Origin: Closterium sp. NIES-65
Lineage: Eukaryota > Streptophyta > Zygnematophyceae > Desmidiales > Closteriaceae
DNA length: 64,000 nucleotides
Assembly: GCA_948144175.1 (NCBI GenBank)
Contig: CANXME010002316.1
Coordinates: forward strand, 124,001-188,000
Direction of reading: 5' to 3'
The translations under genes and the position numbers were made by a program. The notes beneath the pieces were generated by a model, which worked only from the letters and a program-made list of their open reading frames with translations, did not search any database and was not told the origin of the DNA. Numbering within the stretch: the first letter of the stretch is position 1; each line of letters begins with the position of its first letter. Below are positions 10,599 to 22,351 of this stretch, one piece after another.

Positions 10599-13333
10599 AT
10601 GGCGTCGGTGGCCTTCCCCGCGCTCTCCTCCACTGTGGCTCCCGCGCCTTCCGCCCTTTGGTCCGCCAACCTCACGGTGAGTTTCCCACCGCCATGGCGT
10701 CGGCGCGTGCTCTCCGCTTCCCCCATCTCCGCGCGCTTTTCGTCTCCAGTGCCCTCTCAAACTTGGAGGCTGCTCCTTGCCGGCGGCCCAGCGCATCTCC
10801 CATTTCGTCTTCCCCCATTCCCGTACTTTCTCCACTCCTCTCCCCTCATCCTGCCGAATTCCCCCCTTCTTCCGATTCCAGGCGCCGTATCCGACGAACG
10901 CGCCGTGGCAGAGCATGGTGCTGGGGCAGGGCGGCAACCCCGAGCTCGTGACGCCGTACCTCGTGCAGAGCGCAGAGGGGCGCATCGCGTGGGGGCTGCT
11001 GGTGCGCGACCCGCAACCCGGATACATCGTGCATGCGTTCGCCACCGCGCTCATGCTCTCCATGCTGCAGGGCCTTCCCGCCCACCAGCTCTCCGCCTAC
11101 GACGACCTCTTCGCCACCCTCTCCTTCCGCCAACCCTCCTCCGCGCCTGCCGATCCCTTCATCCTCGAGGTCCCCCTAATGCGCGGGTCCCCCTTCCTCA
11201 CGTTCATATTCCCCCCGGGCAGCCCCCCCGCGACGCCCGTGCTGACAACAATCTATGCCATCACGGGAGTGGAGAGAGCAGTAGCGACAGCAGCAAGTAC
11301 CGTGTTGCGCTCAACAACGGCCAGGTCAGTCCGCAGCGCCAACTGCACCCCTTTGCTGCCCAGCGATTGCCGCCGTACCAGCCCCATTCGCTGTCTCACT
11401 CGCCCATGCCTCCCGCTTGCTTACTCTCCATACTCACCACCTCCGTCCCCTTGTTTCCCCCCCAATTATCTTCCCCTACACCAGACATGGCTGGTGTACC
11501 TGTCGGCGCCGCTAACCCTGAGGCAGGATGGGTCGACGCTAGCAGCGGACGTGCCGTTCACGGGGACGATGCGCGTGGCGCTGCTGCTGGGCTCCTCCGC
11601 GCAGGACGAGGAGGCGCTACTGGACGCGCACGTGCCCACCGTGCTGGTGGGGGGGAGTACGCACGTGGGCGCGTTCCGCATCAAATACACCTGGCGCACC
11701 CAGCAGTGGCGCGAGCCGGCCAATGCCGACACCAAGGCGCCACTGCTCATGCGCTCACTGCCAAGTGAGTAGGGGCATGCTGTGACTGTCATCGCAAACA
11801 CGGTGTTGCCATATGTCACCTGGAATGCCATCACAAGGCGTCATCGGCTTATGAGGACAATCACCCACCACCCTCGCCATCTGCTCATCAAATCAAACTG
11901 AACCCCTATCCCCCTGTTCCTCCCTACCGTCGGCCCATTCTCTCCCATGAGCAGTGCACCAGCGCCTGGAGGTGAGCATGCACAGCCCCTCCTCTGCCTC
12001 TGCCCTCCGCCCTCACTGCAGCGGCTCCCCTTCCGGCGCCATGGGCGCCCTGCGCGGCCACCACAACTCCGCGTCTGCCAGACCCTCTATCACACGCGGC
12101 AATGCACCGTGGGCGTCCGTGAGAGATGAGTCGGTGCCCGATGCGTCAGTGCTGGCCTACCCCACCATCGACGGCCAGACGGTGGGCATACAGGGGGCGC
12201 TGTGGCGCCTCAAGGTTCCCAAGCAGCCGTCCACGTGGCGCGCAGGGCCACTCTCGTCCGACCCCCAGCTGCTGGACGAGCTGAGGGCCAGCCTCAAGCA
12301 GGACATGGCTGCCGCCCCTCTCCTCCCCCTCCACCTACTCCTTTGGCAAGACAGCAGCGCGTGCCGCCCGCCTGGCGCTGATCGCAAAGCAGGTGCGGGA
12401 TGAGGACAGCCTGGCCGCTGTGCTGCCGGCCCTGCGGACGGCGCTCTCCGCATGACTGGACGGTACCTTCTCCGGTAACCGCCTGCTGTACGACCCCACG
12501 TGGGGTGGCTGGTGAGTGAGGCGGGGTCGCGTGACCAGGGGGCGGAGTTTGGAGCGGGCATGTACAACGACCACCACTTCCACTACGGCTACTTCATCTA
12601 TGCCGCTGCCACCGTCGCCAAGTTTGATCCCGCGTGGCGCGACCAGTACCGTGCGCCGTTTAAGGACCTCACGGCGGACTACATGTCAGCAGAGCGCACC
12701 GCGGCATTTCCGAGGCTGCGGCACTTTGACGCGTACGCGCTGCACTCGTGGGCCAGCGGGCTGTTTGAATTCGGCGACGAGCGCAACCAGGAGAGCTTCA
12801 GCGGGGCGGACAACGCATACTACGCGGCGGCGCTGCTGGCGTCCGTGCTGGGCGACCAGCCGATTGCCACGCTGGGCGCCATGCTGGCCGCCGTGGAGGC
12901 CTTCGCCGGCCAGACCCTCATGCACGTGCCGCTCGCCTCGTCTACTCCGGATTCGTCCCTCTCACCCGGCTACGAGGCGGTGTTTGTGGACGGCAACCGC
13001 GTGGTGGGTGTGCTGTGGTCCACCAAGCGTGACGCCGCGCTGTGGTTCGCCCCGCCTGCGGACATGGAGAAGCGCGTGGGCACCCAGGTGCTGCCCGTCT
13101 CGCCCTTCCTCACCCACCTCTTCCCGGACCACGAGTTTGCCAAGCAGCTCGTGGAGTGGGCGCAACCCGTGCTGAGTGGCACCGCCACGGACGAGTGGCG
13201 CGGCTTTGCGTGGGCGCTGCAGGCGCTGTACGACCCGCAGGGGGCCAGGACGAACATTGCTGCTCTAACAGCGTTTGATGATGGCAACTCCAAGACCAAT
13301 ATGCTCTGGTGGCTCGCTTCCAACATGCCATAG
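10599..13333 (+). pseudogene. GH81 endo-1,3-beta-glucanase, decayed gene
   Basis: GH81 enzymes cleave beta-1,3-glucan (callose, laminarin, fungal glucan). Model: exon 1 10599-10676 (GCCGCCATGG start), intron 10677-10881, exon 2 10882-11324, intron 11325-11484, exon 3 11485-11764, intron 11765-11954, exon 4 11955-13333 (its first 190 bases may hold another intron). All introns are GT-AG. Family blocks: STVAPAPS, YPTNAPWQSMVLGQGG, VPLMRGSPFLTF, KYRVALNNGQ|TWLVYLS, YPTIDGQTVGIQG, FGKTAARAARLALIA, YNDHHFHYGYFIYAA, HSWASGLFEFG, RVVGVLWSTK, DDGNSKTNMLWW. Lesions: frameshift near 11260-11280; an extra base in a C-run near 12325; TGA at 12453-12455 (family WLDGTF); a missing base near 12510. The second Glu of the NQESxSE motif, one of the paired acidic residues at the active site, is Gly (codon 12803-12805). 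A non-functional paralogue is likelier than sequencing error, because the transposon ORFs nearby are clean. Confidence 0.88.
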
Positions 13334-14214
13334 TAGGCAAGGTTGCTCAAACAGTAGTATTTTGGTATTTGTGCATGTACAAAACGGCTTTCACATAGCC
13401 TTGCTCACATGTATAGTCAACATCTCTATTTATACTCATGGCGTTGATTTGCCATGACTTGCCTCCTGTTTTCTTTCCCAAACACAGTAACCATCTCCAG
13501 ACGCAGCCACCTGGAACTCCGCCTCGTTGGGAGCCATGTCCCATCCCATCTCGTACGTCAGCCGTTGCACGCACCAAGTGTCCCTCCCCCTCTTGCATCC
13601 TCCTCATCTTCTCTCCATCACCCTCCCATCTACTCCCCCACCATCTCAGCCAGGCTGCACCTCTCCATTCCCTCCACATCACGTGCACCACAACTGCCTA
13701 CTAATACCCAACACCTCCTCCATGCCCCTTGCGCTGCTCTCTTTCCCCCTCTCTCCAACCTCCATTCCCTCTTTCCCCCACCTCTCCTCCTCGCTGGCTG
13801 ATGGTTCATGGTGGCAATAAAGAGGTGCTGCAATTACTGCAATAGCCCATCTCGCCCCTCTCAACCGAACTTCCATTCCCATTCCCCTCCCTCTCCCCTC
13901 GTTATTTTCTAATGTATACGGCCTCATCACTTTGTGGTTGCTTGACCACGTTTCTTGAGATAACTGGCAGACAGATCATGACAGATGGGCGGAAAAGGTA
14001 AGGGAGAGCATGAAAGGTGAGCATAAAGAAGGTGTTGTGGTGTCAGCAGCTGGTTCATCACTGATGCAACCAGGTGTACCTCTGCTTAGGCAGAGGGATA
14101 GGCTTGCAATAAGGTTGCTTACTTTTAAACGGAACTGGGAAGGAAATACTCAAAGTTCAGTGTGCAATGGTTTCGGGCAATGTCCAGAACGGTGGTTTAT
14201 GCTGCCGTGGCTGC

Positions 14215-14405
14215 TGCAGAGGCGGTGGATGCTGCACGACCTAGGGTAGGTAGCAACCAACCTCTTTTGCATACCCCCTCCCCCCGCCTGAGCCCTCCCC
14301 ATCTGCTGCATAACTGGCGGTGGATGCTGCATGACCTGTGGTAGGTAGCATGTTTTCAACAAAACCCACTTGCATACCACCTGCCCCAACCGAGCCCGCC
14401 TCATC
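14215..14405. repeat. Two degenerate tandem copies of about 100 bp
   Basis: GGCGGTGGATGCTGCA recurs at 14221 and 14316, each followed by GACCT, GGTAGGTAGCA and then TTGCATACC (about 14268 and 14370). It is a local duplication with small indels and no coding content recognised. Confidence 0.7.
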
Positions 14406-15055
14406 TATTTCCGAAGTCACAGTGGCAGCAGGAGTGGCAAGCGAGGCGTTACTGGGGAGGTACTGTTCCCCACTCCATGCCCCTCTATCTGTCTTGTCAT
14501 GTTCACATAGTTGTTTGTTTGTGAGCTACTTAAAACCAGGGTACACATTCAATTGGATTTCTGTCAAAGGTTATCCTTTGACCTCGGGGTTACTCAGTGA
14601 TTTAGAAATATATGGGGGGTGTGTTCGCCTGAGCAGGTGAACATTTGAACCCTCGAGAATTGGCAAATGTATACCAAAGTCATTGAATGTGCTTCCGCCA
14701 ATTCGTTTCCCCCCTTCCCGTACCTATTCCGCTCCCTCAAAAATTGTTTCCCCTTCCCCCACAATATCGTTTCACCTCCTTTCCCCTTTCCGCCACCCCA
14801 GTTTCTCTCCCCTTGAACCCCAATTTCTTGATTCTAGTGTTATCAATTTCTCCCCTGCTGAGTCTCATTTCTCACGGATGAAAAGCCGCACGCTCGCCCA
14901 TTCTCAACTTTTTATTTGCTGCTCGTCAACCGATCAGCAGTTCCCGCAAACATGCCGCCCAAAATTTTCGTGCAGTCGCGTTGAATGTTCCCCCCTGGTT
15001 TTAAGTAGCCCTGGTTGAGCAGGGTGGCAGGGAAATGTGTTATTGGGACAGCTGT

Positions 15056-15180
15056 GCACATGCACCTCATCCCATACATCATCCCATATCTCACCATCGA
15101 GGAAGTCATCCCGTACCCAATCTCACACCTCATCCCACACCCCATTCCATCTCACACCTCATCCCACACCCCAAACCATC
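15056..15180. repeat. Degenerate CTCATCCCACACC-type tandem repeat
   Basis: Imperfect units of about 10-14 bases such as CTCATCCCATACATCATCCC and CACACCTCATCCCACACCCC follow one another. The same unit type recurs at 15661-15790. Confidence 0.7.
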
Positions 15181-15660
15181 ATGCTCGATTCCCTAGTACA
15201 CTGACCGTCGTTTCTGAATTCATTTGATTCATGTAACGCCTTACCCTCGCATGCCTGCCGCCAACAAACGTGCCCACTAACACTCATGCCTACCTTGCTA
15301 ATTGTTTCCCTCCACTCTCTTCCCCTCCCCATCCCCCCTCCCCCTCCTCGCCCTCGCCCTCCCCCTCGTCCTTGATGGGTAGATAATGGTGGCAGCAGAG
15401 AGACCCTACATGCTCTCCCCCAACCCCACCTTCTCTCCTATCTCCCCTCAGCTGCTTCTACCAGCCACCTCCTCATGGTGGCATGCCGTGGGGGGAGGGC
15501 GACTCAGGGGAGGTAATATCTGGGGCATGGGCAGAACCGAGATGCTGGTGTATCGGTGTTTGGCACTCCAGATCGGAGTGTCTTCAGTTTTGGAATTTCG
15601 TGCTTGTGAGCAGCCATGGTTTTGAACTCAAACAAGAATTTAGAGTGGTGGAACAGCTAT

Positions 15661-15790
15661 GCATTGCACCTCATTCCATACCTCATCCCATACCTCATCC
15701 CACACCTCTTCTCATACCTTATCCCATATATCACATGACCTTTCCTGCACCTCATCTTATACTTCATCTCATACCTTATGTCATGTTATC
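15661..15790. repeat. Second cluster of the CTCATCCCATAC repeat
   Basis: CACCTCATTCCATAC, CTCATCCCATAC, CTCATCCCACAC and CTTATCCCATAT occur in series. It matches the 15056-15180 cluster about 600 bases upstream. Confidence 0.7.
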
Positions 15791-16740
15791 CATTGCACAG
15801 TTTTGTTGATTCTTACCGAAATTACTTTCACTTCTTTGAGTGCTTTCTGTTTCTTACACTTATGCCCGCCCATCTCCTAGTCACAGCATAATCCTCTCGA
15901 GTGCAGAGTGGTGTAAATGGGTGCCACACATCAGCAGAAACTGAGTCACTAGTAACCAGCCACTTTAGGGGTGCATTGAGTGGGTGGAGGAGTGTGGCTG
16001 CAGTGAGAAGGTGCAGTTTTTGCGGTTCTGTCTCGTGTACCATGAAGTCTGGTGTTTTGCGTACAGTATATCCACCATGAATTCTGAAGCAGATAAGCCA
16101 TTGTGAAAGCTGGAAGTGACACATAGGGTAGGAGGGCGACCTGGTTGCAATGCAATGCTACGAAATAGGGAAACCCAGATTCGATTGAAATTGAAATTGT
16201 TATCTTCTGCTTGCTTCCTTAATGGCAGCGAATGGGCCATGTGGGTGGGTGATGCAGCAGAATGCATGACTTAAACCCTTCATGTGTGTAAACAGCTCCA
16301 TTGTTGCTTCACTTCTGCACTCCGTTCCCATGGATCATGCCGTGGCCTGCCACCCAGTCAAACGTATTGTAGCAAGCACTGCACGGCACATGTGTACATG
16401 CCTTTGATGCTGATAAAATGTGGTGGAAACATGTATATACAATACGGTAAGATTGGGGCATCTTCAGTCGGAAAGGCGATAAAAGTGAGGTCTATTCTAG
16501 CTTGCAGGTAACATCGGGCCAGCAAGACTAGTTGAACGTAACCCATTATTGCAGATGTCAAGGCACAAGTTCAGAACCATAAGCGTACCCTCAGCAGTGC
16601 ACAGGCAGAGGCTCACCCAGCCACCAAATTGCACACATCCACACTCCGAGCCTATAAGCCTCTCCTCATCATCACTTATGTCCCTTTCCCTCATCATTAC
16701 TCCCTACCAACCTACCCCCCTATCTGCAAGCACATATCCT

Positions 16741-17040
16741 CATTGCGTGGCAGCAGCAGCAGCAGCTCCCCTCAGCAGCCCTGCAATATATTTCTCAACC
16801 CCCCTTTTCTCAACCTTCGCCCACAGCTGCTGCTGCTGCCGCTGCTGCTGCTGCCACTGCTGCTGCCACTGCTGCTGCTGCCACTGCTGCTGCCACTGCT
16901 GTTGCCACTGCTGCTGCCACTGCTGCCGCCACTGCTGCTGCCTCTGCTGCTGCTGGCACTGCTGCTGCTGCCAATGCTGCTGGCACTACTGCTGCAACTG
17001 CTGCTGCTGCTGCTGGCACTGCTACTGCCACTGCTGCTAT
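16741..17040. repeat. CTG/CTGCCA trinucleotide microsatellite
   Basis: A short CAG run (about 16747-16767) is followed by about 215 bases of CTGCTGCTGCCACTG-type units from about 16826. It is open in several frames only because of composition (poly-Leu, poly-Cys, or poly-Ala on the other strand). It is treated as a simple repeat, not a gene. Confidence 0.88.
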
Positions 17041-17484
17041 GCCAACCATGCTCGCCTCCCTCACTGCTCTCTTGCGCGCCCTTGTGCCCAGCTTCCCTGC
17101 CTCACCTCCTCGTCCCCTTCCCTGCTCCACCACACTTCTCCTCTCCCATCCCCTTCTCCTTCCCCATCTTCCCTGCTTCAAACCGCTCTATTATAAGCTA
17201 TGCCATGAAGGCAATTTTTGTGCAGCCTCCTCTCATGCACTCAGTCACTTCTTGCCCAACCAGGCCTGCACGTGCTTCTGCCCAACAGAATGGCACGACC
17301 ATTTCCAAACTCTCTGCAGCATGCAAGTTGAACCACCATTATATGCCTCACTCCTGTGCATGCATGCCTCCCCTCCTCAGGCGTCCGTATCAACACACGA
17401 TCACGTCCTCTCTCACCTCGAGTTCCTCTTCATCATTACTCCCCTCCACTCTACCCGCCAATCCGCCTGCGCACGTCATCGAGC

Positions 17485-18090
17485 TTAAGGTGACCCCCTT
17501 TTTGGAGTATAGAGAGTTGTCAGCTTAGTCAGGGCAGTCAGCTTCTGCAGCCCATCATCCGTGACTGCCGTGCCATCCAGCCGAAGGTCCTCAAGCCCTG
17601 ACAGTTTCCCCACATGCACCGTTCCCGCATCCAACACACCCTTGCAGTTAGAAAGCCTTCGCACTTCGAGAGAAGAGAGACCCGTCAGCTGCTGCAGCCC
17701 ATCGTCCGTGACTGGCACCTCATTTAGCCAACGTATATCAAGTTCTGTCAGCCTTTCTACCTCCACCATGCCAGCAGTTGTCACACCTTGGTTAAAAGAA
17801 AGGGCCAGCTCTTTAAGAGAGGAGAGAGCTATTAGTTGCTGCAGCTCATAATCCATGACTGCCGTCTGATGTATCCAAAGTTTCTCAAGAGCTGTCAGCC
17901 TTCCCACCTCCACCATGCCAGCAGATGTCACACTTGGAGAGAGGAGAGATTCGTCAATTGGTGCAGATCCCACCCTCCTCTCCTCCCGTGAAAACTCTTC
18001 TGTCCCTTCTTGCTTTCTCTTTTTACTCTTCCCATTCAGCCCTTTCACACCCGATGCCCTACCACGCTCAGCCAACTCCCCCCTATGCAT
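17485..18090 (-). CDS. Leucine-rich repeat protein fragment
   Basis: A 201-residue frame. After a basic, low-complexity start (residues 1-50) come about five leucine-rich repeats of about 24 residues. Signature segments are LTALEKLWIHQTAV, LSSLKELALSFNQGV, VTDDGLQQLTGLSSLEVRRL and LSGLEDLRLDGTAVTDDGL. The repeat type resembles the plain or cysteine-containing LRRs of intracellular scaffolds. There is no signal peptide, membrane helix, kinase or NB-ARC domain. The frame ends abruptly after the last repeat. It could be a truncated gene, one exon of a larger gene, or a short LRR gene. The start (18090) is simply the first ATG. Confidence 0.55.
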   Translation of the reverse strand: MHRGELAERGRASGVKGLNGKSKKRKQEGTEEFSREERRVGSAPIDESLLSPSVTSAGMVEVGRLTALEKLWIHQTAVMDYELQQLIALSSLKELALSFNQGVTTAGMVEVERLTELDIRWLNEVPVTDDGLQQLTGLSSLEVRRLSNCKGVLDAGTVHVGKLSGLEDLRLDGTAVTDDGLQKLTALTKLTTLYTPKRGSP

Positions 18091-18120
18091 GCAGCAGTGA
18101 AGGATAGACAGGTGAGGGTG

Positions 18121-18215
18121 ATGCAGCGCGGGCAGGGCATGGAAGGGTAGGGCAGGGAAGGGCAGGACAGGGAAGGGAATGGCAGGGCAGGAAATGGCAG
18201 GGCAGAGCAGGGTTT
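18121..18215. repeat. GGGCAGGGAA-type short tandem repeat
   Basis: Imperfect units around GGGCAGGGCATGGAAGGG / GGCAGGGAAGGGCAGGACAG repeat for about 95 bases. Purine-rich on the plus strand, no coding meaning seen. Confidence 0.75.
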
Positions 18216-18277
18216 GGTTGGCAAGTCCCTCTTGTCACCCTTTGCCCCCTCCTAGTGCACCCCGTTGCCCCTCTGTG

Positions 18278-19800
18278 TCAACCGCCCTTGTGTGGCTCCA
18301 ACCTGCTATGCACGAGGTCTAGCATCTCTGAATCAGGCATCTGGGCACTCGGCCTCGCCTCAGCTTCAGCCCTGGGCAAAACAAGGTAACCGAGCTTGAA
18401 CGCGGGATCTACGAATGTTGCGACGCTCAGCTCATCGCTGCTGGACGCGTAGTACTCCTGCAGCTTCGCATTGCTGCCTTAATGCACGCAGCAATATGGA
18501 GTGAGGGAGGAGGGGTGTTGTTCTACAACTTCTCTAGCTTGTCTATGAGGCTGTTGAACTATGGCACCACATAGCTGACCGTGGGGTAAAGTGGCCCTCA
18601 GTCGCTAGTGTCACGGTGTTGAAGGGACGGAAAAATGCCGCAAGCTCCTCTAGAGTCTACCAATGTAGCAGAGTGATGCGAAGCGGGACAACACACTCCT
18701 TCTCCACACGAATGGTGGCCCCCAGTTATGTCAATAGTGTTGGTTGAGAGAGGGCTGCGAAGTATTTCAAATAGCATGACATCTAATCTAAGCTACCAAC
18801 ATTCACCGCACCCTGCAGTCAATCGCCTCGCGAAGACGTATTGCTCAGATGATCATTGCATAAGTGGATCCCCAGCAAACCTCGTTACCCTGCTCCAGAT
18901 TGAGCATCGGCTCCCCGCGGTAATGGGATCGATGCACCTCCTCAAAAGCAGCAGCCTACTTGGTCGAGTAGCAAATGAAAGAGGTGAGCTCGCGGAGAAG
19001 CACCAGAGGCTCCAAGAGTTTGCTCGCCTCTTTCAATGTTGCCTGGATAGCAAGATTACAAATGTGCACAAGGCACTTATCAAAGGACAACACAAAGGTA
19101 CAAGGGGAGGGAGGACATGGACAAGGAGGGTAGTGGTGGCCAATGGTGAGATAGTTGTTTGCTGCACATCTCAGTCCTAGATCTAGCCCTTCACCCTTTC
19201 CTCCCCGTGCTCTGAACCCCCCGGTGCTCTCTCCCCCTCCCCTCTTCTCCCCCCCCCCCTCCCCCCCCTCCCCCCCTCTGGTGCTCTACCCCCCATCCCT
19301 CCACTACCTAGAGCTTTCAATCTTGGAAAGAGCATAAGAGGCTAACCTGATGCGGAGGCCCGTCTTGAACAGTCGTGGCTGACGGTCCCCCGGGCCCTCC
19401 TTGGACAGGTACTACATGACTTTGACATTTGAGGTGGCATTGTCTGTGGTTACTGCCATGGAGAGCTCCTCCAGGACCCAATCCTGGCAATCACATCAGC
19501 CATGTGACATGGTGGCAGAGCAACAAACTTAAGGGTAACCTGCCTCAGCTCAAATCCCTTTGTGGAACAATGGCTGCTCACAGCCACATACCCGCGATTG
19601 TTTTCCCCCGTTCAGATATCAGTGGTATACGACATGAGCCCACAATCGTTCGCAGCAATCAGATCAACCTTGATTTTCTCTCGTGTAAGGGTGAAGCGAG
19701 TGGGAATGACACCCTTGTCCCCACATTGCAAGTTTGCAGCCGCCATCATGCGACGGAACTGCGTCTCATTCAGTTTATAGGGTGGGGATGGGAAGAGCAA
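18278..19800 (-). pseudogene. hAT-superfamily transposase fossil
   Basis: Read from 19800 leftward, frames with many stops and shifts carry the ordered blocks of Ac/RICESLEEPER-type hAT transposases: ETQFRRMMAAAN; MSYTTDI with TGA replacing Trp (19612-19614), then TGENNRGYVAVSSH; LRQVTLKFVALPPCH; WVLEELSMAVTTDNAT; CLVHICNLAIQATLK; CWGSTYAMI-AIRLREAID; EELAAFFRPFNTVT; VVP-FNSLIDKLEKL; LQEYYASSSDEL and ATFVDPAFKLGYL. The C-terminal hATC dimerisation block is not found beyond the stop at 18278. A C-rich low-complexity tract (19240-19278) interrupts the middle. Terminal inverted repeats were not identified. Long dead. Confidence 0.82.
19240..19278. repeat. Poly-C/CT low-complexity tract
   Basis: Runs of up to about a dozen C separated by single T, inside the hAT fossil. 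Probable simple-sequence expansion. Confidence 0.8.
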
Positions 19801-19860
19801 AGGAGGAAGGACAGTTGTTTACCAATCACGCTCAACATGGCACATGGATTAAGATAAGAT

Positions 19861-21250
19861 GAAACGATGCTTCAAACAATAGTGAAAATGGTAAGCTTGT
19901 TTGCGTGCGGGTGTGGTGGGGCACTCATGAATACTCACAGCAGGATGGTTGACGTTACTAGGGCTGACCGTGGCCGGAATTTAACCACGGTTTGCCATAG
20001 GTACTCCGTGTCGAAGCGTTCAATTGTTTACTCGAGATTCCGCACCCTCCACGATCGACATCACAAAAACCATATTCCAGTTTTTGTTATAATTTTATTT
20101 GGTTGAGGTTTGCAAAGAAAAATCCAGATAAATCTTGGAACGATGGTTGGAGTCATATCATAGGAGCTCCAAGACTCATCGCTCGACAATGTTTGGCTCT
20201 GCTCAAGTTCGGTTTCCACAGGCTAGCTCTTTCGGATAACATTCGAGCCGAATCCGTTTTGGTGTAGATTTGGGTCCAAACATTGAATTCAGCTTTCTTT
20301 AAAATTTAATCTTATGTACTATAAAATTAGATTGATTTAAACAATTTACGAGTAACATTTTTCAGCACATAGAAACAAGTAGTATTTATCCTCATGTCAA
20401 ATTCCCTATGCAATGCCGGTCCCTAAAAGTGCCCGGTGACCAAGAACGACCTCTCCATGGTCGCCGTCGTCAATGAGAAATGTGTTGATCTGCCTGCCTA
20501 CTCATTCACCTGCGATTCTTATCCTGCAGAACGGGCCACTCGATCTGCAGTTTGGTTCAGAGAGGGGGGTGGTTGATTAGAGGGGGGGGTTTGGAGTGAA
20601 TGACCCAAATGAAAGCTGGGATTCAGCTGTCACTTTGTAAGTAACCGCATAATGGACCATACATTGGTAGAACTACAAACAATGGGTTAGGTGGCTGAGG
20701 CATGGGTGTACACAGAGATTATTACAGCCTCATCGAAAAGAGGCCCCACACCACCATGCGGCTCTTGAATTTGGTGAACACGACCCCATGCCTCTTGAAG
20801 GAGATCTTGAACGCATAAGCGAACAAGGGGTTGCTGAAAGGCGTCCCGGTGGTCTTGTCAAAATGGCAATCGAGGGCCCACTGTTCTGCATTTTGGTAGG
20901 GAGGGGGGAGAGCAGGGGGGGAGGGGGGGGGGGGGGGGGGGGGGGGGGATGGGACGCGAGAAGCTTCTAGGTTTAGGGTTTAGGCAAGTTTGCCAGAAAG
21001 TGAACGAGTTCACACTGAGAGCTTTACTGGTTCTGATTCTGCCTGCGCAAGAAGAGCGGTAAAATGGGTAAGGAAGTGCATGGGTATTTGTGGGACCAGG
21101 ACTTGCCTTAGAGTATGTGTCCTGTAAGGACCAAGAAGGTTTGGGGTGGTGGCAACGGGTGTGGGATTTCGCAGGAGGGTGAGTAGCGTTTGCGACACAG
21201 AGTCATTCCCTACAAAGAAGCACATGAAGCAAATGTCGTTGAGTACTCTC
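19861..21250. other. Intergenic, no gene recognised
   Basis: No supported coding region. A frame near 20433-20580 (CPVTKNDLSMVAVVNEKC...) looks protein-like for about 45 residues but matches nothing I know. It contains a long G-run (listed separately) and ends at the left TSD of insertion T1. Confidence 0.55.
20923..20948. repeat. Poly-G run (26 nt)
   Basis: An uninterrupted G homopolymer in a wider G-rich stretch starting near 20899. Its length is likely uncertain in any assembly. Confidence 0.9.
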
Positions 21251-21255
21251 TCTAA
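21251..21255. repeat. TSD TCTAA, left copy of T1
   Basis: Five bases directly before TGTTGGG; identical to 28291-28295 directly after the last CCAACA. Confidence 0.9.
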
Positions 21256-22348
21256 TGTTGGGTGCAAATTCACATTGCACGACATCCTGCCGTCTGTTTG
21301 TACGAGTATGCGTGTGCGAATGCATTTGCGTGTGAATGGTATGTTCGTGTGTTTGTTTGCTTTCGCAATTTTTGCTTGAAGCATTTGCAGGTACTCGCAC
21401 AATGTGCGCTTCGGCATAACATTGTACGCGCTATGAACAGTACAAGCAGAAAGGACGAGCTCGCAAAGGAACCCAAGATGGAAGCTTTGCGGTTCGGCTT
21501 ACTTGATTGCGCAGATTCAGTTCTATCCAACTCGAAATTGTACTGTTTTGTTTGGCTGACTATAGTGTAGCAGGGCAGGCACTATAGGGGTACAATTTAG
21601 GTGAAGGTTGGATGTTGTTTGTCTGTATCTGCATGCTACAGGGCCAGGGGAAACCAGCGGAACCAGCATTTGGCTGGTTGGGCAAAGACAAAACAGGTTC
21701 TGTTTTTAGGACCTGAACCTGGTTGTTGTTTTCCCAGGTTGGTAAAACAGAACCAGAGGTTGTTCACCAACCTACCACCTGCTATTTTGTCCAGCCAGGT
21801 TGGTTCTGTTGCTTGGAATTATTTGGGATCATCCCTGGTTGTTCCCAGGTTGATTCCCAAGGTCCTTGCTAGCTAGAGCTATTTATTCCTTCTCTGTTTT
21901 TACCTGAATATAGTGAAATTGATTCAAGTGAATTCCTCCCTTGCTGGAATTTCTTTTCTACGCGGTGCGACAGCGGAATGCTACCCGAGTCAACGCTAGT
22001 ACGCTAGCACTCCAACGCTAGGCAAACGCTGTCCGAGCCATAACTTCGTAATGGCAGAACTTTTCGCGAGGCAACTTGGCTTATTTTAAAGCTCTTAGAG
22101 TGAGCTTCGATATAGGAAATTCTCAGCTTAGTCCGATCGACGGTCTGCACGATACGCTGCGCGACGTTCAAGGTACTCTTGCTGTTTTGACTAAGTCCCT
22201 CTTGATCCCTCTCTCTACAAACTCGGACCCGAGGATAGGGGCTGGTCTTGTACCAGGCACCCAAGGACCCTTGGAGGTGACCCCGAGGAGAGGTTTTAAG
22301 TTTGATAAAGTCTTAATAGCTTGAGTTTATTAGGCCCTTACACCAACA
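21256..22348 (+). repeat. 5' LTR of T1 (1,093 bp)
   Basis: Complete, TGTTGG...CCAACA. Flanked on its left by non-element DNA and the TSD. Confidence 0.96.
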
Positions 22349-22351
22349 AGC

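Larger units (their letters stand above)
13334..16740. other. Non-coding, pyrimidine-rich intergenic DNA
   Basis: No ORF here resembles a known family. The plus strand is C/T-rich with many CCCTC/CTCC runs, and several local tandem repeats are listed separately. The first part could be the 3' flank of the GH81 gene. Confidence 0.6.

Noticed and set aside
10274..10951. 225-codon ORF overlapping the GH81 5' end
   Set aside because: It is in the wrong frame for GH81 blocks. The spliced model from 10599 gives the family's STV-P-PS...PTN start.
12500..12520. Possible intron donor GTGAGT in the last GH81 exon
   Set aside because: The following bases encode conserved GH81 sequence (VSEAGSRDQGAEFG), so they are exonic; a missing base explains the frame change better.
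13438..13820. Overlapping Ser/Pro/His-rich ORFs downstream of GH81
   Set aside because: Composition artefacts of C/T-rich DNA, with no domain or start context.
16549..17196. 215- and 299-codon ORFs over the CTG repeat
   Set aside because: They are made mostly of poly-Cys/Leu/His from the microsatellite, open in several frames at once.
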